A stretch of DNA of 64,000 nucleotides from Trichosphaerium sp. ATCC 40318 (GCA_038496445.1 JALMLS010000103.1:62001-126000); one strand, 5' to 3'. Positions 44,726 to 58,970 are shown, numbered from the stretch's first letter. Notes: generated by a model from the sequence alone, not told the origin. Program-made: numbers and translations.

Positions 44726-47700
44726 ATGGCGGATATTAAAAATGATCTCGTTGAGCGCATCAAAACTCAGTGTGGCGCTTTGCAGTTAAATACTATAACA
44801 TCAATTGAAATTGATGGCTCACTGTACGTTATATCCAAACGCTACGCGTATCCCTAACGTTTGTAGCTGGAATCAAGAGCTAGAACCATCACAATGGAAC
44901 GGAGATTTACTGGGTATAATGGCGTTGTCTCTAGAGACCAATACAAGCCTTGAGAGGTACTGAGTATAAAATTACAGCGAAATAACCCAAAGCAGCGTCA
45001 AACTTAAAAAGATGGATTCTCCCGCATTAGCTTCGTTTCTTGCATGCCTGAAAACAAACGATACAGTAGATACAGTGGTATTAAATACGTTTTTTATTTC
45101 TATTTGTCTAAAAAGGCGTTTTTAAGGTGATCGAAACAAGTGATTTTGCTACGTGCGGTCGGTTTGTTGCTGACATCCTAGCAACAGAACAAATAAAGGA
45201 ACTACGCTTTAAAAAAGTAAAAAGTATCTCTTTTGAAGAGGTACGCGTACATTAATTGGTTACAATACGTCTTTATGGCGTTTGAGATTCTTTAATATTA
45301 ATTATTGGTTTTTGAAGTTTTCCGTTGTTATTGACGGACTTGGAAGAGTCCAAACGCCGTTGAAATTAACTATTAATGCGTGTGAATTACCAGATAACTT
45401 TTCTAATCTACTTGGTGGCGTATTAAAGAAGAATTGCGCCATTAAATATTTGAATCTTTCTTCAAATAATTTAAGAGATCATGGTACGTTTAAGATGCCA
45501 TTTCATAATTTGATTCATGTATTTAATCCTATTGGATGAGCTTATTTGGTATAGATTGTTCAATACTGTCAGCGTGTTTAAAAAACAATACAGTTTTACA
45601 AAGTCTGTCATTATCTGGAAACCGTATAAGTCAGAAGGGAGCTGTTGATCTTGCCACGTGTATGACGTTTAACATGACGTTGCGCTTACTAGAATTTGAA
45701 GATAATCCTGTACCAGATAAAGGTACACATGATTAATAATCACAATGTTGACATCTGTCACGTTTTTTTTCGGTTATCTTTTTTTTTTCACATTAAAATA
45801 CTTTTTAGGTCTAGCATCACTTGGTCGTGCTTTATTCTATAATATTGGTTTAGAGTATTTAACAATACCAGAATTTAAAATCCCTTTCGCTGCTAAAGAT
45901 GTCTTTGCTACAGTAAGCCGCAAAAACTGGTAAAAAACCCAAAATCACTAATTTTTTAATAGGTTGGCTTAAGAAATTTCCGTTTGATAAAAGGTACGCT
46001 AAAAGAAATCTACTTTGACATTCCGGTTGGCTTTATGTCAAAAAGGGAAATAAAATGTAGTATGTATGTTAACACTTTGATGTAGTTAAGGGTGTTTTTA
46101 ATCGCACTGCACTCTTTAAAAAGAATGCTGGACCAGTTGAAGCACTTGTGATGGATGCTGTGGAACGATATGGACTCAGCCTCAATCTCAGTTCACGTGG
46201 AATATCTTCAATGCCTCAGAATTTGTGTACGAAGAAAACCCCAAAATGGCATTGTTTTAGATCTAAAACAATGTATAGGGAGTAAATTAGTCAACTTGAA
46301 GGAATTAGTACTGCTGGACAATCAAATAACCGAAATCCCGCCTTATTTTGGTACCATCAACAGTCATATTTGATTTTTTAATGTTCCAGTGCATCTTTCA
46401 AACACGTGTGATTAATTGAGTTTTCAAATTAGTTCACCTCGAGAAGCTTCAATGTCTTATATTAACAAAGAACCGTTTAACAACCCTATCAAGTAGTACA
46501 ATTGGTAAACTAACAAACTTGCGTATACTCAGTTTAAGGCACGTGGCATCTTGTTTAAGTTATTGTTGTTTTTGAAAGTTTAATACCTTACTTAGTCACA
46601 ACTTTTTGATGAGTTTGCCTGATTCTATTGGAAATCTCACCAATCTTCGTGTTCTTGATGTAAACTTTAATAATCTGGAGATACTTCCAGACTCAATAAC
46701 AGATTGTCATCATTTGACAGAAATATATTTACGAGGGAACAGACTTCACTCCCTCCCTGGAAATATGGAAAACCTACACCGGTTGAAGTTACTCGACATA
46801 CAAAGTAACCCTCTAGAGTACGTTATTCAACGCTAAAGAATTTACTTGTTAGTATAGATAACTACAATTGGACTTCTCAAACTTTTGTTTTGACAGCCTT
46901 TTTTATGAGTTATTTATGTGTATATTATAGTGGGATACTCGAGAGTGTATTACCTATAGAACCAGGAGTAATTTCAAGACCAGCAGCATTCGAGAAGCTC
47001 TTTTGGTACTTAAAAACATCAACAACAAATAAAATGGTTGATATATCAGTACTGAAAGTAATGATGCTTGTACGTCTAACCTAGCATTATTTATTTATAA
47101 TGGTATTACAAAGGGTGACTCTGGTGTTGGGAAATCATCGTTGGTCAATTACATGCGAACAGGAAGACCTAGCAAGCAGGTAATAAGCGTTATTTGTCCC
47201 GATTTATTGTTATTTGTTCGAATTAAGCTTCTCTTGTAGGGCATGATTACTGGATCTGCTTGTATGGAAATATCCAGTCACGCTAAGAGGGGCGTTTGGT
47301 TCGATATGTATGATTCATGTGGAGAAGAAACACTCAAACGTGCGTTTATCACAGACTTGCTAAAATACTAATACTTAATTAGCTACAACACAATTAGTAC
47401 GCAATCAAACATAATTTAATGTTCCGTTATAAAGTCAACTTATTCTTGTAGTTTATGACAAATTCTTGCGTGTACATTATTGTATTTAGCATAGAAGAAC
47501 CAGATACTGACGAAATAGACTATTGGCGTCAAGTATGTGACATTTTTTTAGCTGTCTTTTTTTCGTTTTGTTTGATGCTTTTTTTGTTATTTGTGTATCA
47601 ATCTAAATTGTTGTATTTAAGGTAATTGAACTCAATACCAAAAAATCAACACCTATAATATTGGTGGGAACACACTCTGATTCTAAAAAATCGAGCAAGA

Positions 47701-50700
47701 ATTACTTGGATAATCTTCAAGAAAAATTAGAAAAGAAATATGCTTCACGTGTTCATGGTATTTTTATGATAAGTAATACAAAGCCCAGCAAATACGGTAC
47801 AAGTATGCTTGAAGATAAAATAATAGAGCTAGCAAAGTATGTCCTACAACCTATTCTTCTCTTTTAGTTGTTGCACTTTCATACTTACATTTTTACAGTG
47901 CACGGAATTACTTGGGTAGATCAATGCCTAGATCTTATGAATTCTTATCAGAACGTATTGTTCAACTACGTGCAAAGAACTTCCCACCTGTGATGCATCT
48001 TAAAAATTTTTCGAAGGTTGCCCAAGGTTTTCAAGTACGTTCGACTTTTTTTGTTATTTTTACTGTTTTTCTGTGAAAAGCTAATTTATTTTTAGATTGA
48101 TTCAGCTTTAGTAGATCATGCTATTGATTTATTACAAGATATGGGTATATTAGTATACAATGAACGAGATCCCAGGCTTCGTGATCTGGTAAGATAGTGA
48201 AGCACTGTTCGCTTTATTCAAAACTCTTACTTCTTTTTAGGTTATCCTTGATCCGTCTTTTATTATCCGCCTAATATCTTCTATAATGTCTCTTGTCGGA
48301 AAAGCAGTTGATGGAGTTGTTAAGCGTACTGAGCTACTACAAGCCTTATCGGCGGAAACTTTACTAAAAGATGATGAAGAATCATTGATTAAACTATTGG
48401 GTATGCCCACATTCTTATTTTAGTCAACTGACTCATTTTGCGAAGACCGCCTTGAAATGGCTCATCAGTTACCTAACAAAAAGTCATTCTATATACCATA
48501 TTTCTTCTCAGCAGAGGGCTCAGCTGAGTATCATGAACAACGTGCAGAATTCGTGCGCAATGTTCCAAAGTACGAAACCAATTATTTCTTACTTTATTCT
48601 TTGTTTTGCCCTTAGTCTTTGGCTATTATTTCTCAATTATCTTTTTGTGGTTTTTAGTTTCATACTTAATATCAGAGTAAAAATTCTTTACACTCACCTG
48701 TTTTATCCTGTAGGAACTTGCAACTTTATGGACGGTTTTATCATTTTGACTTTGTACCAATTGGATTAGTCAAGCGTCTGCTGGCTCACTTTCTTGTGTT
48801 TTCAAACCTAACTTGTAGATATCCTTGGAGGCACGGTGTATTTGTATTTAGAGGAAGTGAAACGTACGTACATAGCAATGCGAAAGTGCGCAATAGCGTA
48901 CTAGTCGAAACTGTTTTTTTTCTTTTGTTTAATCTAAGAGTTCTTCTAGTGGCTGGATTGAGTATGATGAAGACTCTCTATGCTTGCGTGTACTTGTACA
49001 AGCGTTTCCACAGGTATGTGTAACGATAAAGCAAATGTTCTGGTAGTACTAACATTACTTTTCAAGGATATTGTTGAAGACTTGTTTCCAGCATTAATTA
49101 AAACAATTGATTCTGTAATCGAAATATTTTACAATAGTCAAGAGTTTGATCAACAAGTCACAAAGTTTGTACCATGTCCTCACTGCTTAGCTAATAGAGG
49201 GGTGTCATCAGTACTATCAAGTACGTTTTAAAAAAAGTGATTGATTGTTGATAACATAACACAATTAGAATTTCTGTATGAAGATGTAGTTGAGGCGTTC
49301 CTTGCTGGGTCGTTAGGTATGTGCCGTAAATCTAGCTCTACTTTATGAATCATTATCAATTTATTAATTATATTTTATTAGACATGCAGTGTGGAGTTGT
49401 ACCTGTGTCCTTAAGAGATATAGCACCTGGTAATTAGATTTCTTTTTTTTTGAATGTTGTAGTTTTTCGATTAACACGCTCTACAGATATTGCACTTCTT
49501 CATTTACCTCTTATAAATGATCTCGAGATTCAAGAAAAGATAGGAGAAGGAGGGTACGTAGACTATTGAAAATACACGTGTAGTTCATTTAACTTACTTA
49601 CTAATATATTTTTTAGGTTTGGTAAAGTGTATAAAGGGTCTATGGCAGGAAGCACTGTAGCTGTTAAAGAACTCAAGAAATTAGAGCCAGAGTATAAAAT
49701 GACACCAGGAGAAATAAGACAAACTGCAATAAAGCAGTTCAGGGAATTTCATCATGAGGTAAGCGAAAAGAAACAAAGAAACTCAGTTGTATTTTAACCT
49801 CACTATTTTTAGGTTTATATCATGAGCGAGTTTCAACATCCTAACCTTGTTAAACTTCATGGTATTCAACTAAAACCATTGCGTATGGTTATGGAGTATC
49901 TACCAGGACCTACGCTTTGTGATTTGCTTCATACAAACAAAAAAACAAAAGATAAACAACAAGATATTTCTTGGCCTCTTAGACTTCAAATCGCTTTAGA
50001 TATTGCACGTGGAATGCGGTATCTAAGTAGAGTACATCCACCTGTAATTCATCGTGATTTACGAAGTCCAAATGTTTTTGTGCGTATTTCTTGGTTAATC
50101 TTATTAGTTATAGCGCTTTAACGTTTGTTTACTTCTAACTTGCTTGTTAGCTTGAGTCTGTAAATCCAAACGCGAAGGTTCATGCAAAGGTTGGAGATTT
50201 TGGCATGGCTCAACATGCACTCCCGTCCCTAACAGAGATTGTACGATATTTCTCGTGTGATAAATTTGGTTGTTTATTAATCTTTTGGTTACAGCTTCAT
50301 ACTTGGCAGTGGTTAGCTCCAGAGGTTATTAATCCTAAATCTGGTGGTTATGACGAAAAAAGCGATGTTTATTCTTTTGGTATGGTATTATTTGAGCTCG
50401 CAAATAGGTACCAATAACATTTACAACAAGCAATATGTTAACAGTTTTTCAAACTAGGACACTACCTTATGCGAACAGAAAAGAGTACATAAAGCGTATG
50501 GAAGAAGAACTTACAGAAGAACAACTAAAAGATGAAGTATTACTAAATAAGCTTGAGATTAACGGCTTTTTTGTTGAAGGTGCTCCACAAACCATTTTTT
50601 TTGCAACTGCTTAGGATACTAACCCTTTTAAGGCAATAAAGCAATAAAAGAAACCTTCAAGAAGCACACCATAGTTGTACGTCATAGCACTACTTTTGTT

Positions 50701-53700
50701 GGTCGATTAACTTGTCTAGGATGCCATTATATCAGATGACCTGAGACCAATACTGCATCCGAACACTGCTCCTGAATTTATCAATAACTTGATTGAAAAT
50801 TGTTGGCAAGCTGATCCTGAGTTGAGGTAAACTAAAGCACTTTTTCTTACTTATAATGTGATTGTAGGCCTACTTTTGATGATATAGTGAACTTCCTTTG
50901 TTCAGAGATGCAGGAGCATGACAAGGACACTCACAAACCAAGAGCTAACAAACAAACATCTATAAAGAAAAGATCAGCTGGAAGGCTGATTTACTTTGAT
51001 CAAAGATTTAATTGTCAAGGCACGTGTTTATCAACTTAAAAGCTTAATTTCTAACATTATTGTTTTATAGCTACGGTAATATGTATGATTCTTGTTGGCG
51101 AAACTGTTTGGTGTGGTGATTCGAAAGGAACACTTTTTGTAATTCACAAAGATGTACAGTTTTGTTTTATTTTTAGATTGCTTGAAGTCACGTGTGCTAA
51201 CTTGGCACATTTTTTAGAATCCTAGCAATAAGTGTATATCTTTCAGGGCTCATACAGGTCGTATTAATGGTATGATACAAACGGGTAAAGCTATATGGAG
51301 TGTTAGTGATGATAGAACTATCGGTGTTTGGGATGTTGCTGTAAGTTGTTTGTATTGTTTGACTTTCGACTTACATTATTGTAGACATATAAACAAGTAT
51401 CCAGGTTGACACTCAATGGCCCTGTAAAGGCGATCATTAAGGTACCAGCACCTGAAGGCAACTATGAAGTATGGACAGGAGATTGTAACGTACCTGGTGT
51501 TGTTTCAATATGGGGCGGTACACCAACAGATGGTATTGAACTCAAGGCAGAAATCACTATCAAGCTACCTACAAATAATTCTCCTGTTATTAGTATGTGT
51601 CACGTAGGTGACATGGTATGGTACGTAGCATGTTCAAAAGGAAAAAAAACCCAAACGTATTTTCAATTAAACAACATCCACAAAATCATTCAAGTGGTGG
51701 CTTTGTTTAACGCTTTGAGTGCCGAGTTTGAACGTTCTGCCACTTTGGGCTTTTATCAAAGTTAGTTAGTCAACAGTAGCTATTTCAGTCAAAATAAGAT
51801 GATAGTGACTGAAAAAACTCTGCATTATCTACAAATTCTTTTTATGAATTGTTTTGTTTGATTTCTTTTTAACACTGTTACAGGGTTGGATGTAATAATT
51901 ATATTACATTTATAAGAAAGGCAACACGTCAAGAAGAATATTGTCACAAAGCACATGATGGATTCGTAGAATCTATTATTAGAGTAGACGGTGCTGTATG
52001 GACTTGTGGAGGTAGTGATATTGTTGTTTGGAAGAATGAGAGAAAGTTCCGTGAGTTGAAAGGTCACAGTGCACGTGTTATGCGTTTAGCTGCAGTTGAA
52101 CCTGCTGAAGGTACAACAATTGATTTTATAGAAACTCTTCAAGAATCAAGGAGGCTATCATTGACTGGTTCAGATGCTGACTGTTTCTTTGTTTAGGCAT
52201 CAGTCAAGTGATGAGTGGTGGGTTTGATAGTATAGTGTTTTTATGGGATGTATCTGTACGTCATCGCTATGAAAAGCTTGTTCACTTCATTGATTAATTC
52301 TCTAACTTGTACCTTAAAATAGACTTGTGAGTGCATGGCAACTCTTATATCTCCTCGAGATGAAGTAAGAAGCTTTGTTGACTTGAAAAACGGGTCTGTA
52401 CTTTCAGGAGGACGCAAAGAAATGTGTCGCTTCAAATACAACAAACGTACGCAATCGAAATATAGCTTAACTGGAGTTGTGTAAGTAACCAACTAAATAG
52501 AAATCGCTATTGTACAAGCACGTACAACGAAGATACAAGAGGTTGTACAATTACTAAAAACTTGTGATACACAAGTTATAAAAGAAGCCCTTAACTCTCT
52601 TGGATACTCTGTCACAAAAGAACCTCGTGCTAGACGCAGTTCTAGCCGGTTAACGTACGTACTACTAACCCAATTAATTGTTGCTTGAAAATTTGTTAAA
52701 AGACCTTTGCTCGTACTTATACGCCCTTGGGGATGTTTAGTAACAGCGTATCATATATTGAGGCAAACTCACCTACTAAGAATCGAACTTCAAGAAGATC
52801 ACGTGGACCTTCAGACCCATCAAAGTTACTTCTTCGCCAACAAAGATCAACAACACTTGTTGATAGCAATGAAAGAAAGTTACCTTGGGTGCCTATTATA
52901 ACAAGATCTCCTGGTACTATTCCACCTAGTGGTAGTCCACAGACTTCTCCAAGAGTCAAACCAAAGAAAACAGAAGGTTCGTTTTTTTTACTAAACAATT
53001 TCTTCATATTTCTTTTCTTTGCAGTCAAGGACACTTTAATGTGGTAAAATATCATAGAAAACGATTTCTTTTTATTTATTTTTGCATGTCGTAAGTCAAC
53101 TGTAAACAACCCTTGCTGTTTCTTTATTTTGCAATTGACTGAGAAAGTGTATTGGCTTGTTTCTCTTACAAGGTTCTTTTAGCTGTTGCGGCAAAGAAAC
53201 AATTCTTATCTGGTACAAGAGCTAAAGATATACTATCTTCGCCTACTCCTGCACCTACTCCTGAGCCTGTAGAACCAAGCCACCAGAGAAGGTCTACAGC
53301 CCCTGGGCCAACACCTGGTTGGAAGTTCGGAAGGGCGCCAGAATCACTCACAAGCTTGCCAGTCATCCCGGAAAAACCACTGCAACAAAAGAAAATAAAA
53401 AAGCAATCACCTAGGAGCCATGTTCCAAGCACAGGGTTAGGATGGCAAGTAGGTATGTTCTCGTTGATACCAAAAGCGCCTAGTGACGCTAGTACTCATG
53501 TAGTATGCTTGTATTGATGATATTTAGGAAAACTGTCAAGAGCAAAATCACGAGGAGAACAGCTCAATAGTAGTGAAAGCAAACCACCAAGTCTTGTACC
53601 TCGCTTAACTAGATCTGTACCAAGATTATTACCTCGTAGTAAGACATCAAGGGATCCTCCTGCAAAGGCTAAAAAGTCATCTTCTTCTGCAAGGTTAAAG

Positions 53701-53886
53701 AGGCCAACAACGACTGGACCTGGATCAAAAGATGACGAAGAGGTAAGTTAAGTCTCTTTTTTACCTTTTTTTTACTCATTGTAGCAACCTAAGAGGAGCT
53801 CATTTTTTAAACGTAGTAAGACTGTAAGCTCTCTGGCAGGTGCTGGAGCTAATTATTTTAAAAAGAAAAGAAGAGGCTTCAACTAA
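44726..53886 (+). CDS. Roco protein: LRR-Roc-COR-kinase-WD40 (LRRK2-like)
   Basis: The largest gene here, with dozens of short exons, about 2,000 residues. Order: N-terminal ribonuclease-inhibitor-type LRRs (KYLNLSSNNLRDHG, LQSLSLSGNRISQKGAVDLA); typical LRRs (LKELVLLDNQITEIPPYF, LTNLRVLDVNFNNLEILPDS); Roc GTPase with MMLGDSGVGKSSLVNYM, DSCGEE in place of DTAGQE, and VGTHSD (G4); COR (HLKNFSKVAQGF, FYIPYFFSAEG, FYHFDFVPIGLVKRL); tyrosine-kinase-like kinase with IGEGGFGKVYKG, VAVKELKK, IHRDLRSPNVF, VGDFGMAQ and WLAPEVI; then WD40 blades (AIWSVSDDRTIGVWDV, VMSGGFDSIVFLWDV); and a Ser/Pro-rich basic tail ending in KKKRRGFN. Kinase and GTPase residues look active. It fits Dictyostelium-type Roco proteins. 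Exon borders were not all fixed; the stop is at 53884-53886. Confidence 0.92.
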
Positions 53887-54260
53887 AACCAAACGAAGAA
53901 GTTTTCTTAAATCTTTCTTGTTTTTTTTGTACAATCATCACCTTAAAAAAAAATGTAACCCACACTACTTCACTGTAATAAAAGCATCACAATCATATAG
54001 ATCCTGTTTAACATTATTATTGTTTGGCGTTTTAGCACAGTACAATGCAGTACATCACTGTCAGTAATACTGCTATTCGCCTTCCTCGACAATGCAGGCC
54101 AGCTAACGATTCGTCACCATGTTAGAATGATAGCTGTTACACCTGCTAATGAACATATTCCGAGAAGGTGCTTAAATCCTATAGATACAGTGTTTCTCTG
54201 CTTCCAGAATGACTTTCTTAGCTCAGCAAGCACTTTGATTGAATCTAAATACAACTTTTT
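53887..54260. other. convergent intergenic region, no feature seen
   Basis: 3' ends of the Roco gene (plus) and the multi-pass membrane gene (minus). Confidence 0.4.
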
Positions 54261-56228
54261 TTATTTGGATTGCCCAGTTTGAATACACTTTTTTGATGGG
54301 GTAGTACACATAGATTCGGTAGCCTGTATTGTACTAAGACTTGTGGCACGTGATTCCCCGCGATTTGCATACTGTGATGTATTTACTCTTCGTCTATTAG
54401 CCACCCATAAAGGTACACTCTGGACAAGTGAAAGTGTATCAAGTATAAATATGTACATCATCACAACAGTAACCAACCAACCAGCTTCGGCTTTAAGAGC
54501 TACACAAAAAAGTGAGAATAGATTTACAATAAGAGTTATTGTACATATAACAGCTGCTAAACCAATTATAGAAAAGAAGAACAATACTTGGAGTGTACAA
54601 AAAGTGTAAAGGCGAATACGCATCTATTGAAAAGTAAGAAAGTAAAAACACTCGTCTAGATATTTTGAATGTTATTTTTACAACAATACATTGAATATTG
54701 TGCTGACAAGATAAAAGAAAAAGAGGAAAGTAAAAAAGTCTTATTCACGTCCCATGTTCAATCTATGCAATTTAATCGTTGAATCCTTGCTGGACACAAT
54801 TAGTGTATGGCATACAATTACACCATATACCACAATAACGCCAACTGAACCAAGATTTACGGTCTACAACGATCAGTAAAACTGCTTTTCTGAAATGCAA
54901 AGTTATACCCAATTAATTCCTGTAATTGCGGTTGCTATTCCACCTGAGAATACAGTTCTTGACATACTTGACAAAATAAAGAACATAAACATAGCTACTA
55001 TGATGCAAATAAAAGCAATCTTTGTCTTTTCTAAGAATAGAGCCACTTTCACTGCTTTATTGTGGATAGATTCGTGCCTTGAATAACAAAATAGTAAGGC
55101 AAACTGGGAACAAACAACATTAACTTAAACACAAAATGAATTGTAAAAGGTTGTGTACCAGTACAAAATCACTAATAGAGCGCTTGCCAATGAGAACGGC
55201 AATGAAGCTGAACTTAGGATCCTTTGAAGTAAGTATGGGTATACGCGGAATCCTTGGAAAGGATCCACTAAAAATAGAACCCGCACTAGAACAAACTGTT
55301 TCAGCAAAAGAAAGAAAAGAGTTTAAACTACTCACAAAAATTTGCGATCGCTTCAAGCACCAAACAAACAATAGGTATCGTTATAAAAGTGCTAGATTTA
55401 GATTGAAGTAGAATATGTTGCCATAGTATACAAACAGCAACACCAAAGCAACAGGTTGTGTATGATATAAGTAAGAAAATAATAAGATAATACGCCCAAT
55501 GATGTAGTACATAGTGAAATGAATTAAAATCTCGAAATATAGTTAGTTCCACGGCTATGAAACGATTCTACAGTACCTGGGTATACTGCTCCAAAAGCGA
55601 CGCCAGTGCTGTTTAGCAGTGCTGGATCGAAATAGTCTTTGTATGTAGTCACAACTGGGATATTCAAGCCTTTACTTTTTTGAGGGTATCGTAGCACATA
55701 CGATACAAGACCTTTTAGAGTGAGTACGACAACAAAGAAAAAAACCCCAGGGTGTTACCTAAGTTTACATTGCCAGGAACTACAAAAATAATAAGTGTAG
55801 CACCCCTTCGTTGAAGATCAAAGGCACTAAAAACTCATCAAAACTTGATTGAAAATTTTTACGTAAAATGCTACGCGGGTGGAAAGTTAGAACGTGTTAA
55901 TGTATTTCCGTGTTTATGGTCAGTTTTCATTAAGTTGGTTTGCTCGACGTACTCATTTTCGAAGTCGTTGAACTCGCTTTCCTTAACAACTGCTTTCCCT
56001 AGATTTAAACAAAGTTGGAAAGTATGCCACTAAAAAAAACCCGACTTTATCGAGCGCACCTGCCACATCATGAAACTCACTCCGTACAAGCGTAATATTT
56101 CGTTTGTCCCAATTTTCTTCGATAGAACCTATCACGTGACCGACCGATTTGTATGCTCCCTTTAACTGCAAAGGGCTTTCTATTTCAAGGAGACCAGCGG
56201 TATTGTAAATAAATATTGAAGTATACAC
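54261..56228 (-). CDS. PA-domain, multi-pass (about 7 TM) receptor-like membrane protein
   Basis: Minus-strand multi-exon gene. N-terminal exons (56228-55560) read like a lumenal protease-associated domain: GLLEIESPLQLKGAYKS, GSIEENWDKRNITLVRSEFH, then RRGATLIIFVVPGN and KGLNIPVVTTYKDYFDPALL. Membrane segments follow: WAYYLIIFLLISYTTCCFGV, FITIPIVCLVLEAIANF, a segment with LVDPFQGFRVYP then LPFSLASALLVILYW, IAFICIIVAMFMFFIL, VNLGSVGVIVVYGVIV, VLFFFSIIGLAAVICTI and GWLVTVVMMYIFILDTL. The VDP...YP...LPFSLxxxLLxxxYW pattern occurs in uncharacterised amoebal GPCR-like proteins as I remember them. A Ser/Thr-rich cytosolic tail ends the protein. An apparent stop near 54741 is bridged if GTGAATAAG is a donor; otherwise there are two genes. 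The true 5' end may be further up. Confidence 0.62.
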
Positions 56229-56729
56229 AAAAAAAAAGATTGTCGTTCCTATATTAATAGTTAGATACCACGTTGTTTCTCACGATGCTGTTTCGGACGT
56301 TGAAATACCATGCCAGTGATGTAAATAAACTACGAACTGAATTTAACTGTGAGTACTCTTAAGTGAATTTACGGTGACTTAATGTGCAAGCAAAAAATTA
56401 ACTCAATTCTTAACAAATACACGTGCGATCACTCCGTAGAGTTTTTCAGTGTTAGGCCCTGAGTGAGGTTTCAGGAACAAAAATATCCTATTTTTTTTAA
56501 ATGAAGTCACGTGAATTTGCGATGCTGTCTCAACCAGCAAAGTCCAGTAGGCCGGTTTATATCTTTCTTTATTACTTCCTAAACTGCTACAATGTTGTAG
56601 TTGTACGCCTCTGCATTAAGTCGCCAACTTCCTAGTCTCAAACATGCGTAAACAGAGTTTGTACATGATGCCGTAAGACATTATCTGATAACAACACCAA
56701 GAGCTCCATCTGTACAACACAGCTTACAG
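56229..56729. other. intergenic region, may contain the first exon of the PA-domain gene
   Basis: AT-rich, with an ATG near 56310 on the minus strand that opens a short frame. Nothing else stands out. Confidence 0.35.
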
Positions 56730-57685
56730 TCATAGTTCCAGATTTTGCTTGTGCAATGTTACGTTTACAGTATTGCTAATAACCACTGAGCAATGTCCAA
56801 AAGCCTTCTGATTGAATAACATGTTGTGAATTTCTTTACCAGTATTGACAGTAGCAAATAGTTGAACACAAAATACATCTGGTGTTTGATCATCATCGTA
56901 AAAATAAACAACTTTCTGAGGAGCTTGAAGACATAATCGGTTGGAATGATCTTCTTCTCCCATTAATATAGACCTGTACTTTTCGAGTGGCTCTGACTTT
57001 GGCTGCTGTACAGCAAAATGTAGAGGTATATGGACGTTTTTCTATCGCCTGGGTTCAGTGCAGTACTACAAGCAGCGTTTACGTTGAAGTTAATAAGAAC
57101 ATGGTGGTCTTTGTAGTTTTTTATAAATTCATCTTTTGCTTGAGGATTCCACACAAAACAAGTTTTACCTCCTTCAATATTATTACAATTTATATCCGTC
57201 CCAAGGTATACTCTCTCTTGTAATTTTCCAATATTTCTGATTGTTAAGTTCAACACCACTGTCTGTCCTTTATAAACATGTTTTGTATAACAACTCAACT
57301 CTGAGACGATATTTGGTCTCAGTTTATTCTGATACTTGGCCTTCCACGTGTTTGCCCAAAGATTGTAAAAAGTGTGTATTGATGGCAGTGGTACAAATAT
57401 TGTTGATGCATAGGATTCTTGACCCTTCAATTCATGTAAGGTTGCTTGATGAACAGCGTATTCTATATCTTGAGCATCTTTGCCCCATCTCTGATGGTAC
57501 AAAGTTCGGTAAATGTATTCTTTGTCATTTCGTATAATTTTGTTTAGAAAATGATTGGATTGTTGTAATGAAGCTATATCTTGCAAAGTCAGGTCGTTGT
57601 TAACAATAATACTTAAAATTATCTCAATAGGTAGTACAAATATCTCTGAGTCATTTTCAGTAGGTGCGACGCCGTTGGATGTCAT
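56730..57685 (-). CDS. F-box protein with beta-rich (CARDB/Ig-like) C-terminal domain
   Basis: Exons 57083-57685 and 56730-57041, separated by a 41-nt intron (GTAAAC...GATAG), join to 304 residues. The F-box is EIFVLPIEIILSIIVNNDL with LQQSNHFLNKIIRNDKEY and YRTLYHQRWG. The middle (YNLWANTWKAKYQNKL) is helical. The C-terminal half is strand-rich: VYKGQTVVLNLTIRNIGKL, like a CARDB or immunoglobulin-type sandwich, then FIKNYKDHHVLINFN joined to KNVHIPLHF, and PQKVVYFYDDDQTPDVF. Without the intron two overlapping frames would be needed, so splicing explains the apparent frameshift. Probable SCF adaptor; the ligand of the C-terminal domain is unknown. Confidence 0.78.
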
Positions 57686-58970
57686 TTTTTATTGACTTTG
57701 GTTTAATAAATTATCTGGAGAGTGCAGTCAAAAAACTTCAAGATATTGTTCCCTGTAACATCAAACTATTGTGCGTACCCTTCAAGTCAAACTTTTTTCG
57801 AAATAACGAATATCTATTGTGCACTTTATTTCGAGATCAGAAATTTGACTCTTTTTAACAAGCCACCAATTGACACGGTCAATTTTTACTGAACAAATGG
57901 ATTTAATAAAGATGTAATTCTCTACAATGAGTGCAACAATTTTCTACGAAGGTTCTTTCAACAGAGGCCAAAGCACGAACAATTTCAACCGTGTTGCTGT
58001 GAGTTCTAGTGTGAAATCTCGCAGTTTTCAGAGAGTACACAATCTCAGAAATGTGTACACAATGGTTATTTGTTATTAACAAAAAGTTTGACTTGAAGGG
58101 TACGCACAATAAGTAAAAAATCACGTGGACTATGAAACTATCTTTTCCGTAATGACCTAATTTCAGAACTGTAGATTCAATAAGTTTGAAGTGAAGTAAA
58201 GCTGTGATCTGACAGATATTGCAACTTCTGTTCAAAAACTACAAGATCTGACGAATCTTGTCAGTTCTGGAAAACAAAATCCATTTTTACAACGCATACA
58301 AATTATTGTGACACCACGTGTTCTTAACCACCATTATTGTATTTGGTACATTAGCTTATGTAGTTCTGTTGAAGTCTCTGATGGCCTATAAGGTCCAAAA
58401 GTTGTCCTATACTGGTACAAGTGCACACTCAGCGCAAGATACTTTCTTTTTTGTGTCCACATAAATTGTTCACTCTTTTGTTCTGTAGCCGTGTCCATAT
58501 AACAAGGATGTATAGTAGATGACTCACGTTGTCTAGCGTTCCCCTTGGTAGGTAGGGGTGTTAATTTTCTACCACCATGGTAATCAATCACTTGGCATAC
58601 ATTGAAATATTTTACAACTATCACATATCTAATTTGGATTGTTGAGCCAACAAGAATGCACTTAATTCAACTCTCGCTTCTTGTTTTTGCTAAGCAAACA
58701 AACAAGCTATGACAAAGTATCTTAAACAGCTAGTTATGATAGCAAGCAATATTGTGGCACCAACAGAACAACAATGTTGTCACTTGACGATGTACCACCA
58801 GAGACGTAAACACATGTTACAAAGTCAGGTCTTGAAGAGGATCTAGTAAAATCATTGATCAATACCAATCATTGATCAATACCTGTCAATGAGTTTTTAA
58901 CAAACCATTAGTGGACGAAAAAGCTTATTTATTAGTCTTGTTCTTTATTTTATTAATAAAATAGCTAATG
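57686..58970. other. intergenic region with an inverted repeat
   Basis: The string tgtgcgtacccttcaagtca at about 57768 recurs inverted near 58090, and the match extends about 80 bp with many differences (57765-57860 against 58020-58112). Repeat-like agatctgac strings occur at 58207-58262. Frames at 57903-58235 and 58334-58624 have no motif. Confidence 0.45.

Noticed and set aside
56730-57685. Frameshift in the F-box gene
   Set aside because: A 41-nt GTAAAC...GATAG intron (57042-57082) joins the two frames exactly.
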